A stretch of 64,000 bases of DNA from Brevibacillus laterosporus (GTDB lineage: Bacteria > Bacillota > Bacilli > Brevibacillales > Brevibacillaceae), in NCBI RefSeq assembly GCF_030489605.1, contig NZ_JAUKFY010000001.1, positions 186,001 to 250,000 of the forward strand, in the 5' to 3' direction. A model generated the notes under the pieces. That model searched no databases. It was not told the origin of the DNA and worked only from the letters and a program-made list of their open reading frames with translations. Each line of letters opens with the position of its first letter. The first letter of the stretch is position 1. Shown here piece after piece: positions 1 to 8,570 of the stretch. The position numbers and the translations under genes are program-made.

Positions 1-207
1 GATGAGCTAGGTCAGTTAATCACATGTAAAAGTGCCAAGATTAGTTATTTTGCTCTGATGATCGTAATTCTTATTGTTTTCCTATGCGAGGAAGCTCCGT
101 TCCATTCTCATCAGCCCATAAAAAATATGTCTTTGTTCCTGGTGCTTTGTGCATCAACCGTTATTTTACCGGCAGTTGAATTCATCGTCTCTAGACGATT
201 TCGCTAA
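1..207 (+). CDS. C-terminal end of a membrane protein (5' end outside the window)
   Basis: Frame 1 is open from the first base to a TAA at 205-207 and gives the last 68 residues of a protein. It holds two hydrophobic stretches (about residues 14-29 and 43-63) separated by a short polar loop with two histidines, and ends in a basic tail (SRRFR), so the C terminus is probably cytoplasmic. I do not recognise the family. A bidirectional hairpin follows at 301-333, consistent with this being a genuine gene end. No function is assigned. Confidence 0.5.
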   Translation, partial: DELGQLITCKSAKISYFALMIVILIVFLCEEAPFHSHQPIKNMSLFLVLCASTVILPAVEFIVSRRFR

Positions 208-300
208 CGATCCTGCAGCGTGGATTTATCATGAAAAGATTGGCAGGTAGTAAAATACCATTGTGTGAATATCTTCAGATTAAATTTTATATTAGAACCC

Positions 301-333
301 AAAAATCTCTCTAATCGATCAGAGAGATTTTTT
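301..333. terminator. Bidirectional intrinsic terminator
   Basis: An AAAAATCTCTC / GAGAGATTTTT inverted repeat with a 10-nt loop is flanked by A-runs and T-runs. It lies between two convergent genes and can terminate both. Confidence 0.75.
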
Positions 334-359
334 GTATGCAATCCTGTATCTAATCATGA

Positions 360-710
360 TTAGTAGGGAACAGTTATATTCCGGATATAATTCAATGTAC
401 CGTTTTTGTAGACATAAATGGATGCATTGCCAGATTGAACTGCGGTAAATTTATTAAACTGTGTCCTGCTATCGTATTCAACCTTGATAACCTCACGGCT
501 TTGAAATACTTTTTGCGACCAGCCATCCTTCGTGCTTATTCTGATATGTGAGCCAATATTCCATGTTTCATTAGAGGTGCGGATTGATGCTGAGACGTTA
601 CCAGAGTGTTTGGCTGGTGTAGCCATTGCACTTGATGCTGGTAAGAATGGTGTTACCGTGATCCCAAGAGCTAAAGAGAAAGCAAATAGTGTTGAGACAG
701 CTTTTTTCAT
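360..710 (-). CDS. Small secreted protein of unknown function
   Basis: A 116-residue protein with a clear Sec signal peptide: a KK start, a hydrophobic core at about residues 5-23, and an A-x-A type cleavage area near residues 27-31 (SSAMATPA). The mature part of about 85 residues is beta-rich, Thr/Ser/Asn-rich and has no cysteine. I recognise no domain. The start is fixed by a strong SD (AAGGAGGG) a few bases upstream and by a near-consensus sigmaA-type promoter at 748-776. The gene appears to be monocistronic and ends before the bidirectional hairpin at 301-333. Confidence 0.7.
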   Translation of the reverse strand: MKKAVSTLFAFSLALGITVTPFLPASSAMATPAKHSGNVSASIRTSNETWNIGSHIRISTKDGWSQKVFQSREVIKVEYDSRTQFNKFTAVQSGNASIYVYKNGTLNYIRNITVPY

Positions 711-747
711 TAGGGAAGCCCTCCTTATATTTTTGAATATTACAATG

Positions 748-776
748 ATTATATCAAATAATGGAAAAAAATGTAA
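748..776 (-). promoter_or_regulatory. SigmaA-type promoter of the secreted protein gene
   Basis: On the minus strand, TTACAT (771-776) and TATAAT (748-753) are separated by exactly 17 nt and lie about 38 nt upstream of the ATG at 710. Confidence 0.65.
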
Positions 777-1572
777 TGTTGATTTAGAAATATCTATTCT
801 ATAATCCGATTAACTTTCATACTAGCTTTTTGTTACGGCCAAGAAACGTGAGAAGCTTCTATAAGGATTTTCTGATGTCTAGCGGAGAGTGGCAAGTTAC
901 TGCGCATATGCCTTTTACTCTTATAGCAAACTAAGGAATAGATTTTTTACCTTTTTACACAGCTTCTTCGCAAATCCTTGACCTGTAGCCTGAGAATAGA
1001 TGGAGAAATTTTTGATTTGTATAAAAGCATTAGCTTGATTGCGAAGCATTCCCTCTTAAGCATTGAGGGTATGGCCTTCGCTTCCTCTCGGGAAATGCCC
1101 CTTTGCCTCGAATTGCCATGAGTGTTTCTTGATAATGTGCTCGAGCTACAGGAAAACTGATTCACTGACCTTCAAACAGATTAATAATACAGAGCAGGGA
1201 GCACAATCTAATGTTTACCTCGCCTTATACCCCGTAGGATAGGCAAGAAAAAGCCTATGCCATCACCTCACCAAAGCCCCAGCGATGAAGAATAAAACTC
1301 ATTTTTATGACTCGAACCCATACAACGAACGGGAATAATACCTTATTGAATTACTGGACTGCCTTCGAGTTAAGGTTACGAGACCTTGTCACTAGGGTTA
1401 CGACAGCTATTTTAGTAGCTTCGTGATAGAAATCTCACAGCTCACAAACTGATAACGCATGCCAGCACTTACAAAAGGAGTGATCTTGTGATCTTCTAGA
1501 CGAACTCAGAATGAATGAAATGTCGGACAAAAAGACCATGTACATGAAAACAAAACCAAAAGGAGAGTATCT
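777..1572. other. Long intergenic region without a supported gene
   Basis: About 800 bases lie between the divergent genes at 360-710 and 1573-3591. The only open frame of note is a 72-codon minus-strand frame at 947-1165 with no SD and no recognisable family. The promoter of the downstream SLH esterase should be within the last 100 bases, but I see no convincing -35/-10 pair. Nothing else is supported. Confidence 0.5.
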
Positions 1573-3591
1573 ATGTCTATCCATGAAATACTTCGGTTAA
1601 AAATGTTTAAGGTACTAGGTTTGACCCTACTTATTTTTTCATTGATTGCTACACCGATGATTTATGCAGCGGAGACGAAAGTAAATCCGCCCGGACCCAC
1701 GAATGCCAAAGAAGTAGAGAAGTTTGCTGATCAATTCTTCAACCGTCCAAAAATCAAAGAAAAGCTCACCGGTGCTGCTTTTGTTGTGGTAAAGGATGAC
1801 CAAGTACTGTTCAAGAAAGGCTACGGATACGCTGATCTGGAGAAGAAGAGGCCTGTTGATCCAGACTCTACCGTATTTCGTATCGCTTCGATTTCTAAAA
1901 TCTTCACATCTACAGCAGCCATGCAGCTCGTGGAACAAAATAAACTAGACCTAAATAAGGACATTCAGGAGTACCTGAAGGATTTTAGTCTTAATAATAA
2001 AACAGGCAAAAAGCTCACCTTGGATCATTTAATGTCACATATGACTGGCTTTGAGTATACCGATCTCCCTTCTATGGATACAGATTCACCAAATAAGTAC
2101 TATCCATTGGATGAGTTTGTTAAACAGAATGCTCCAAGCATTGTATCCAATCCTGGAGAGGTGTTTCGGTATGACAATTATGCTTTCGTCTTGCTAGGAT
2201 ACATTGTTCAGAGCATGACCGGTGTACCATTTCATCAGTATGTGGAAAATCATATTTTTAAACCTCTGGGCATGAATAACAGCAGTTTTATCATGAGGCC
2301 CGATATACATGCTAATCTGGCTACACCGTATGATGGCGCAAAAAAACCAATTCCTGAATATGGCTCGATTCCTACAGATGCACCAGACGGGAGTATGCTA
2401 TCGACTGCAGGTGACATGGCTAAGTTCATGATCGCACATCTTAACGGCGGTAAGCTTGCAGGGAAACAGATTTTACAGGAAAAAACAGCAAAAACAATGC
2501 ATCAGGTTCGCCATAATCTGCACCCAAAAATTCAAAATGGCGCATACGGATTCGAAACATTTTTCCAAAACTATTACAATCAACAAGCTGTAATCGGCAA
2601 GGGCGGAGATTTGCCTGGATACCATTCTTGGATGTGGCTTTTACCCGAAAAGAAGGTGGGTGGATTTGTTGTTTTTAATGGAGATGGGGCGAATTTTCGA
2701 GAAGAGCTGTTCAAAGCGTTCATGGATCATTACTATCCAAAACCAGTGGAGGATAAGATAGATGAACAAACCACCAAAAAAGGGCTACAACGCTTTGTCG
2801 GCGTTTATCAGGATTTACGCTCCCCTTATTGGGTGTTTCGAGTCAATGTATTAGATGATGGACAACTGATGGTGAAAGACCCTTTAGGTAATCATAAGCT
2901 TCGGCAAAAGGACCCATTTTTGTTTGAAGATGAGCAAGGAATGAAAGCTGCGTTTAAATCAAATCCGAATGGCTCGGTCGACTATTTTTATTATAATAAG
3001 GTGGATAGCTGGGCGCAAAAGAGACCGGATCCAAAACCATACAGTGATGTCGCCAAAGACCACGAATTTGCCACATATATTTACGATGCTAAACAGCTTG
3101 GGTATTTAGTTGAAACTGCCGACAATAAGTTTCACCCGGAAAAGCCAATTACCCGGGGAGAATTTATTGCTCAATTACTACGCGTTATAGGAGTTCCGCC
3201 TTCTAAAAAATCGCCAATGTTTATAGATTTACCTGGTAATGAATACGCTGGAGAAATTCAAAGCGCCCTAGATTATGGGCTCGTAGAAAAACCAAATCAT
3301 CAACGAATCGAGCCAAATAGACCGATTACCCGAGAAGAGGCGGCAACGCTCGTCTGGCGGGTGGCCAATAAAAAACAGGTGCCTCTTTCTGCAAAGGTGT
3401 CCTTGATTGGCAAAACAGATTCCTGGGCTATGGACGGCGTTAAATATGTAGTCTCAAAGGGCTTGTACGGCCCAGAAGTTAAACCGAATAGTCAAGGAGA
3501 AATCGATTATAAATCCAAGCAGCCAATGCTTCGCCAGGAGGCGGCTGCACTGATCAGCTTATTTGCACAACGCTTTGTTTCAAGCGAATAG
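1573..3591 (+). CDS. Secreted serine beta-lactamase-fold hydrolase anchored by three SLH domains
   Basis: A 672-residue exported enzyme. Residues 11-33 form the signal sequence. About 45-390 is a class-C beta-lactamase/esterase-type domain with the SxxK nucleophile motif SISK at 106-109, the YxN-type triad YDN at 200-202, and a GKGG...PGYHS segment at 342-352 in the place of the KTG/HxG box. Residues 405-480 look like the lipocalin-like C-terminal piece often found in this family. Three SLH domains follow (about 490-540, 549-598, 614-665), which in known proteins bind pyruvylated secondary cell-wall polymer, so the enzyme should sit in the S-layer. An SD (AAAAGGAG) precedes the ATG. The substrate could be a peptidoglycan peptide, a D-amino-acid peptide or an ester. 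True antibiotic hydrolysis is only one option. Confidence 0.88.
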   Translation: MSIHEILRLKMFKVLGLTLLIFSLIATPMIYAAETKVNPPGPTNAKEVEKFADQFFNRPKIKEKLTGAAFVVVKDDQVLFKKGYGYADLEKKRPVDPDSTVFRIASISKIFTSTAAMQLVEQNKLDLNKDIQEYLKDFSLNNKTGKKLTLDHLMSHMTGFEYTDLPSMDTDSPNKYYPLDEFVKQNAPSIVSNPGEVFRYDNYAFVLLGYIVQSMTGVPFHQYVENHIFKPLGMNNSSFIMRPDIHANLATPYDGAKKPIPEYGSIPTDAPDGSMLSTAGDMAKFMIAHLNGGKLAGKQILQEKTAKTMHQVRHNLHPKIQNGAYGFETFFQNYYNQQAVIGKGGDLPGYHSWMWLLPEKKVGGFVVFNGDGANFREELFKAFMDHYYPKPVEDKIDEQTTKKGLQRFVGVYQDLRSPYWVFRVNVLDDGQLMVKDPLGNHKLRQKDPFLFEDEQGMKAAFKSNPNGSVDYFYYNKVDSWAQKRPDPKPYSDVAKDHEFATYIYDAKQLGYLVETADNKFHPEKPITRGEFIAQLLRVIGVPPSKKSPMFIDLPGNEYAGEIQSALDYGLVEKPNHQRIEPNRPITREEAATLVWRVANKKQVPLSAKVSLIGKTDSWAMDGVKYVVSKGLYGPEVKPNSQGEIDYKSKQPMLRQEAAALISLFAQRFVSSE

Positions 3592-3673
3592 TAAATGGGA
3601 AATGTAGCCTTGCCGCCTTTGAAAGTTTGACGCCTAGAAGAACTGTATGTCTAGGGAGCAGAGGATACACATT

Positions 3674-3711
3674 ACTCCACAGAGAGCAGACGGATTCTCT
3701 GTGGAGTTTTA
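3674..3711 (+). terminator. Intrinsic terminator of the SLH esterase gene
   Basis: A perfect 12-bp stem, ACTCCACAGAGA (3674-3685) with TCTCTGTGGAGT (3696-3707), is followed by a T-rich tail. Confidence 0.85.
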
Positions 3712-3896
3712 TTTGCAGACAGGTTATAAGAAAATTCAGAAAGAAGGTTCGGATTGTTTAGAAAAATATCTTGTTATAAAAGAAGAACTACGTAATAATG
3801 TTTGTAGCTTTATATTTTTCTGATGAAGGGAATGAGTTATGCCAGGTAGCTGATGGTCTTTTCTTACTCATCGTATAAAACATTGGAGGTAAGACC

Positions 3897-4451
3897 ATGA
3901 AAACAGAAACAAGCATGGAAACAGAAAGATTGCTGATAAGAGAAATGACGCTTGAAGATGCAGAGGTTTTATATCGCTATTGGTCAGATGATGAAGTAAC
4001 AAAGCATATGAACATCTCTTCCTTTACACATGTTGATCAAGCGAAAGATATGATACAACTCCTCCTTGATTTAGGGAAGGAAGGGAAAGCATATCGTTAT
4101 TCCATTGTATTGAAGGAAACAGACCAAGTAATTGGAACTTGCGGATTTAATTATATAGATCGAGAAGATAATCGAGCTGAGGTTGGATTTGATTTGGGCA
4201 GACCCTATTGGCAGAAGGGCTATGCTGGAGAAGGCTTAGAGGCGCTGATTCGTTATGGATTTAATGTCCATAAGCTTAATCGAATTGAGGCCAAGGTGGA
4301 ACCAGAGAATGTTAATTCCAAGAAGCTTCTAAGCAAGCTTGCCTTCGTTCATGAAGGAATACTGAGAGAATACCAAAAATCCAAAGGAAACTATGTTGAT
4401 TTACACATATTTTCGTTATTGAAAAAAGAGTACCTTGAACAGAACGAGTGA
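3897..4451 (+). CDS. GNAT N-acetyltransferase, RimJ/RimL type
   Basis: A 184-residue single-domain acetyltransferase that transfers acetyl from acetyl-CoA to an amine. The N terminus (METERLLIREM) is typical of the RimJ/RimL/ribosomal-protein-serine acetyltransferase group. The acetyl-CoA binding core lies around residues 95-125, where a GRPYWQKGYAGEGL segment is the family's R/Q-x-x-G-x-G/A loop. The conserved NxxSxxLLxKxGF-like helix appears as NVNSKKLLSKLAF. The SD GGAGG sits 8 nt before the ATG. The gene stands alone and is followed by a terminator. The substrate is unknown: ribosomal protein N termini, small amines and antibiotics are all precedented for the family. Confidence 0.88.
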   Translation: MKTETSMETERLLIREMTLEDAEVLYRYWSDDEVTKHMNISSFTHVDQAKDMIQLLLDLGKEGKAYRYSIVLKETDQVIGTCGFNYIDREDNRAEVGFDLGRPYWQKGYAGEGLEALIRYGFNVHKLNRIEAKVEPENVNSKKLLSKLAFVHEGILREYQKSKGNYVDLHIFSLLKKEYLEQNE

Positions 4452-4512
4452 GTTAAGTCTTTTAGAGACAGATAGCACGGTATAAAAAGTAATCCTAATT
4501 CATTTGATATGT

Positions 4513-4566
4513 CCCCTTCAGGTAAACAGTAATAAGAGGTATTCTGTTTAGTTGGAGGGGTTTTTT
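4513..4566 (+). terminator. Intrinsic terminator of the acetyltransferase gene
   Basis: CCCCTTCA...AAACAG pairs imperfectly (with G-U pairs) with CTGTTT...GGAGGGG and is followed directly by six T residues. Confidence 0.7.
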
Positions 4567-4671
4567 ATGAGGGAAATGCTCTGTGCAAGCCTATACGTTC
4601 CAACGAATGGTGAAATCGTAGAGCTGCATGAGTAGTCTTATTTATGCTAGTGATGAAGGGAAGCTGAATGG

Positions 4672-4698
4672 AAAAAGGCGACCATAAACAAGGTCGCC
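4672..4698 (-). terminator. Intrinsic terminator of the acidic CuAO-N protein gene
   Basis: A perfect 7-bp stem GGCGACC (4677-4683) / GGTCGCC (4692-4698) is followed, on the minus strand, by TTTTTCC. It lies just after the stop of the minus-strand gene. Confidence 0.8.
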
Positions 4699-4717
4699 AA
4701 ATGCTTGTCTAGCTGTA

Positions 4718-5446
4718 TTAGTTCTTTGTAAGAGTAACCTTACCAGAAGATGCTTTTCCTTCGAAATCGTACAAATCGTCATCATCGTCAGAATCCGTAA
4801 TGGTACCCGTAATGTCAGCATCCTCAAAGGCATCGTCATCCCAAACCATCTTACAGATCTTCGTTACGAAATCCTTAAGGTCATCCTTATCTCGATCATT
4901 GAACAAATCTTCGTCATCGTCCATACTAAACTCGATTGTGATTTCAATATCATCTTCATCGCCATCTAGGCTAATATCCCAATCAATGTCTTCCCAATCC
5001 TCATATTTATCGCGGATTTTATCTTCAAGATCTTCTAAATCATCGCTGTCGCTGCTTTTCTTATCATCTTTCCTTGCCAGATCATCCTTGGCATCTTTCA
5101 ATTGTTTTTCTAGGTTTGCAATCGTGGAGTCTTTAGATGCCAATTGTGCTTTCAGCGAAGCAACAGTTGGGTCTTCACGATCTGTCACGGATACTGTGTA
5201 GGATGCTTGATCCCAATCAACGTTTTTGTTGAATACACCAGCCATCATACGAACCGGAATGTAAGTCGTTCCATTGACAATAAATGGTTCAGTCGAGGTT
5301 GGAACTTCATAACCGTTATACTTTACCTTCACATTATTGTATGAAGCCAGTACATTCTTCTTTACCACTGCAGCATCAGTTGTTGCAGGTAGAGCACCAA
5401 TCAATAGAGCAGATGATAATACTAGTAATGCCTTTTTCTTAAACAT
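4718..5446 (-). CDS. Secreted copper-amine-oxidase N-domain protein with a long acidic C-terminal half
   Basis: A 242-residue exported protein. Residues 1-25 are a signal peptide (FKKKALLVLSSALL...ATTDA). About 35-90 matches the copper amine oxidase N-terminal (stalk) domain common in Bacillota surface proteins (KVKYNGYEVP...PFIVNGTTYIPVRMMAGVF...VDWDQ). A short coiled coil (about 93-122, LKAQLASKDSTIANLEKQL) follows, and the rest is strikingly rich in Asp and Glu, with DDDEDL, DDDDDL and similar runs. No catalytic residues of the oxidase are present, so the domain is structural. The acidic part may bind calcium or other cations, or basic wall components. GGAGGGA precedes the ATG. It is monocistronic. 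Confidence 0.85.
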   Translation of the reverse strand: MFKKKALLVLSSALLIGALPATTDAAVVKKNVLASYNNVKVKYNGYEVPTSTEPFIVNGTTYIPVRMMAGVFNKNVDWDQASYTVSVTDREDPTVASLKAQLASKDSTIANLEKQLKDAKDDLARKDDKKSSDSDDLEDLEDKIRDKYEDWEDIDWDISLDGDEDDIEITIEFSMDDDEDLFNDRDKDDLKDFVTKICKMVWDDDAFEDADITGTITDSDDDDDLYDFEGKASSGKVTLTKN

Positions 5447-5653
5447 CAGGATCCCTCCATGTGTCTTGTTTCTAATGTTGAAATTTTTGTTGTTTTTACA
5501 AGCAAGAAGTTTTAACAGCCGAAATTTTGCTGAAGAATTTCGTGACCTTCTTGGCTAATCTCTGCCATTTTACAAAAGAAAGAAGTCATGCTGATGTCAA
5601 AACAAAATGTTTTTCAGGGAATTTTTGACAATGATTCGGTGGGATTGGGCAAT

Positions 5654-5684
5654 AAAAGAAGCCCCGGATAATTCCGGAGCTTTT
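5654..5684 (-). terminator. Probable terminator for the upstream minus-strand kinase gene
   Basis: AAAGCTCCGGA / TCCGGGGCTT hairpin (minus strand, one mismatch) is followed by CTTTT. It is the only structured element in the 394-base gap 5447-5840. The rest of that gap shows nothing else I can support. Confidence 0.5.
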
Positions 5685-5840
5685 AATGGTTTATGCGGAT
5701 TGAGAGGTGAGAAAATGATCAGTGAAAACAGTCATGAGGTAAATCAAACGCATGCCAGAAACTCATACTTGCAACAAAAATGAACGAATATGTAATGCGA
5801 AAATTAGGTAAAGTACCAGCTTTAGCAAAGTGAAATAAAC

Positions 5841-6821
5841 TTATTTATTAGAAAATTGCTTGAAGAAGTCTAGCTTCTCATCCAAATAGCTGTCATTTGT
5901 TTCAATACTGCCGACGATATGTGGATCATGCATGCATAATCCCATAAGCCATAACTGACGAATACCTACCATGACAGATACAGCCTCTCTATCATTCTCC
6001 GAAAATGGGCGGACTGCTGTATATCCAAGAAGGAAGGAGTCCCAAAGCTGTTCCGCTAATTGATGATCCTCCTCCAACAGCAGCCTTGTCAATTTGAATG
6101 CAGCTAAATCGTAGGCGCGCCAACCATATCCGCACAGATCAAAGTCATAATGCGTATATGTCATATCCTCACAGAAGCTAATATTCATATTCCCCTGAAG
6201 GTCTCCATGACAGATACCCCAGTCCAATCCATTACGGATGTGTTCGTTTAGCTTCTCCTCCATTTTTTGAGCTACCTCACGGATAAAATAAAAATCCTCA
6301 AGACGATGTTGCATTCTGGATTCAATAATTTTCAACGGATGAAGAATGAGGCTTTGAATATCCCAAATCTGACGTGAATGATTACTTGCAAACAAATCAG
6401 CTTTTATATGCATTTCAGCAACAGCCTTACCAAACATTTCACTGACTTCTGTGTTTTGTATTTCCTGTTCTTTACCCTCTGCGTAGGTGAAAAGTACTCC
6501 AAAACGGTATCCCTCTGGTACTTGTAGCTTCAAGATATAGTTTCCTAAAGCAGTAGCGATTGGAATTGATACAGGGATGCCTTCCTTAAATAAATGAAGC
6601 AATAGCTCCATCTCGAAGGTTACTTCTGAAACTTTTGTTCTCCAATCGCTTCGGTATAGCCTAAATATCAGCTTTCGGCTAGCTGTTTCAACGATATAAG
6701 TATCATTCATCCCTCGAAGAAGGTATTGGACCTGCATAATTTTTTCTTTAGGATATTGTTTTTGGAGTATAGGTAGCAAAGCTTTCTCACAAACGGTTGA
6801 ATACGTCACGGACAATAACAT
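5841..6821 (-). CDS. Aminoglycoside-phosphotransferase-fold kinase (APH/homoserine kinase-like)
   Basis: A 326-residue soluble small-molecule kinase of the APH superfamily. An N-lobe (about 1-105) contains a beta-rich ATP-binding part with the motif LIFRLYR carrying the likely lysine/arginine pair. The C-lobe has the catalytic Brenner-type loop CHGDLQGNMN near residue 205 (Asp as base, Asn for Mg2+) and the metal motif HYDFDLCGYGWRAYDLA. Relatives include homoserine kinase ThrB2, SrkA/YihE stress kinase and CotS-type spore proteins. The HYDFD...GYGWRAYDLA form is closest to the SrkA/homoserine-kinase branch. The SD GGCGGAGGG precedes the ATG. The substrate cannot be told from sequence alone. 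Confidence 0.82.
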   Translation of the reverse strand: MLLSVTYSTVCEKALLPILQKQYPKEKIMQVQYLLRGMNDTYIVETASRKLIFRLYRSDWRTKVSEVTFEMELLLHLFKEGIPVSIPIATALGNYILKLQVPEGYRFGVLFTYAEGKEQEIQNTEVSEMFGKAVAEMHIKADLFASNHSRQIWDIQSLILHPLKIIESRMQHRLEDFYFIREVAQKMEEKLNEHIRNGLDWGICHGDLQGNMNISFCEDMTYTHYDFDLCGYGWRAYDLAAFKLTRLLLEEDHQLAEQLWDSFLLGYTAVRPFSENDREAVSVMVGIRQLWLMGLCMHDPHIVGSIETNDSYLDEKLDFFKQFSNK

Positions 6822-7078
6822 AGGACCCTCCGCCTTATCAGCTAACTGAACTTGTATTTAGAAGTAATACGTAGGAGGAAAGAGAAAGGTTACAGGCAGT
6901 TAAACAGTTTTAACGAGCAGTACGTTAAGCATCTGGATTAATACCATGATTCTCAGATTTGATCCTTACCATAGATATTGATAATTGTAGTATCCCTCCA
7001 TTTGTAAGGAAAAAAGACCCTCTGTAACCTAAGCGGCCGCAACGAGAAAATGTGCTCTTCACAAAACCGACACCAATA

Positions 7079-7098
7079 TACTATAGGGGAGTATAGTA
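7079..7098 (+). promoter_or_regulatory. Operator-like palindrome upstream of the DJ-1/PfpI gene
   Basis: TACTATA-GGGGAG-TATAGTA is a perfect 7-bp inverted repeat with a G4 core, 45 nt before the ATG at 7144. The layout resembles operators of the CsoR/CstR repressor family (AT-rich arms around a G-tract), but that assignment is inference. It is the only notable element in the 322-base gap 6822-7143. Confidence 0.45.
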
Positions 7099-7143
7099 AA
7101 ATGATCTTGATTGATAACTCATTATGTTTGGAGGAGAGATATC

Positions 7144-7800
7144 ATGAAAGTCGCAATTATGCTTTACAATGGGATTACTGCGCTAGATGCAATAGGGCCG
7201 TACGAAGTATTTGCTGGTGTAAAGGGTAACGAAGTGAAGTTTGTCGCCAAAGATAAGGGTTTAATCAAGCTTGATTCTAAAATGGGGTATTTGCATGCCG
7301 ATTTCAGTTTTTCTGAGGTTACATCGGCTGATATTCTTGTCGTCCCTGGTTGTTGCCCCCCTAACTATAAGTCTTTGATGAATGACGAAGACACACTGAA
7401 TTGGATTCGGGAAATACATAAGACGACGAAGTGGACCACATCGGTGTGTACCGGTTCTCTGATTTTGAGTGCGGCAGGTTTGCTAAACGGATTGAAGGCA
7501 ACCAGTCATTGGAGTTGCCTAGAATTACTCCAGTCTCTTGGTGCTATCCCAATTGATGAGAGAGTGGTTCGTCAGGGCAAAATCGTTACAGCGGCGGGTG
7601 TTTCCTCCGGTATCGACATGGCCCTCCAGCTAGTAGCATGGGAATCAGGAGAAGAGATGAGCAAATCAGTCCAACTGCTTATGGAATACGATCCTGTGCC
7701 GCCGTTTGATACTGGATCACCAAAGAAAGCCCCGGCTTCAATGGTAGACCAATTAAGAGCGATGCTTCAAAAGCTTGAAAACAAGGAGCCTGAATTATAA
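7144..7800 (+). CDS. DJ-1/PfpI family protein, isonitrile-hydratase-like
   Basis: A 218-residue class I glutamine-amidotransferase-like protein. The nucleophile elbow is TSVCTGS, with the catalytic cysteine followed by LILSAAGLLNGLKATSHW. This pattern is shared by isonitrile hydratases (InhA) and by the sensor halves of AraC-type GATase regulators. An N-terminal MLYNGITALDAIGPYEVF segment supplies the conserved acidic residue region. No DNA-binding domain is attached. A frame extending to TTG 7111 exists, but SD GGAGG lies 9 nt before ATG 7144, which I take as the start. The gene is monocistronic, with a strong terminator after it and a palindromic operator before it. The function (isonitrile hydration, glyoxalase or chaperone) is not decided by sequence. 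Confidence 0.85.
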   Translation: MKVAIMLYNGITALDAIGPYEVFAGVKGNEVKFVAKDKGLIKLDSKMGYLHADFSFSEVTSADILVVPGCCPPNYKSLMNDEDTLNWIREIHKTTKWTTSVCTGSLILSAAGLLNGLKATSHWSCLELLQSLGAIPIDERVVRQGKIVTAAGVSSGIDMALQLVAWESGEEMSKSVQLLMEYDPVPPFDTGSPKKAPASMVDQLRAMLQKLENKEPEL

Positions 7801-7940
7801 ATCACATATAAAAACGTAAGTAATCTAGCTGAGTGTATTGTTTGCCTCACCCAGTTACCATGAAAAGTATTACCAATGATAAGTGGTATCGATGTAGCTC
7901 CAGCTTATCGTCATTTCATGAAAAACAGATATTCATATGC

Positions 7941-7989
7941 AAAAAAGCATCATTCTTTCACTATAAACATAGAAGGATGATGCTTTTTT
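7941..7989 (+). terminator. Intrinsic terminator of the DJ-1/PfpI gene
   Basis: AAAAAAGCATCATTCTT pairs with AAGGATGATGCTTTTTT, giving a long stem that ends in a T-run. The flanking A-run would also allow termination on the other strand. Confidence 0.8.
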
Positions 7990-8036
7990 GTCCTAGCTGG
8001 GTGGTAATATGAATAAATCCCTTCATGCCAAAATAA

Positions 8037-8102
8037 AAACGCTCCTTTTCGGTATATTCACGGGTGAGTGAAGAGTGAACTAACACCGAAAAGAAACGCT
8101 TT
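8037..8102 (-). terminator. Hairpin downstream of tRNA-Ala
   Basis: AAACGCTCCTTTTCGGT pairs with ACCGAAAAGAAACGCTTT (about 16 bp with a mismatch). Read on the minus strand it ends in GCGTTTTTATTTT, fitting a terminator for the tRNA transcript about 110 nt upstream. Confidence 0.55.
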
Positions 8103-8208
8103 ATAAAAGTGCGTAAGCCTCAAAATGATCCGATCGTTCCCCTCTACACTGCACTTAGCGATTATCAAGGATAAGAATCTAGATTAATCTCGGCTATGTA
8201 AAAAATAA

Positions 8209-8284
8209 TGGTGGACCCTATCGGGATCGAACCGACGACCTCTACACTGCCAGTGTAGCGCTCTCCCAGCTGAGCTAAGGGCCC
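8209..8284 (-). tRNA. tRNA-Ala (anticodon GGC)
   Basis: A 76-nt cloverleaf on the minus strand. It has a 7-bp acceptor stem with the G3-U70 wobble pair that is the identity element for alanyl-tRNA synthetase, a D arm GCTC...GAGC, an anticodon stem CTACA/TGTAG with a CTGGCAG loop (anticodon GGC, reading GCC/GCU codons), a five-base variable region, a TTCGATC T-loop, discriminator A73 and an encoded CCA. It stands alone rather than in a tRNA cluster. Confidence 0.97.
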
Positions 8285-8570
8285 ATATTTGGTGAACTTA
8301 TGGAAAAAGTATAGCATAGTGTCTCCCTCTTATGCAACTAAAAAACTTAAAATTTTACCATTTATCATCTAAACATGTACATATTATAAATATATGACTA
8401 AAATATTCCGATAACATTGATGACAACTGGAAAGGAACGGAAATATACCTCTTACTAACTTATTTTCTACAATCGACCAGTAATTCCGAATTCCAATCCA
8501 GAAAAACGAAACGAGTTACCCAGTTACCCGATCGAATATCGATCATCCCCAAGCCTAAGGAGGAGTTACC

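Noticed and set aside
947-1165. 72-codon minus-strand frame in the long gap after the first secreted protein
   Set aside because: No SD, no family resemblance, and codon use unlike neighbours. Treated as chance.
4800-5201. 133-codon Ser-rich frame opposite the acidic protein
   Set aside because: Antisense of Asp/Glu codons gives Ser/Leu/Ile runs. No SD or promoter.
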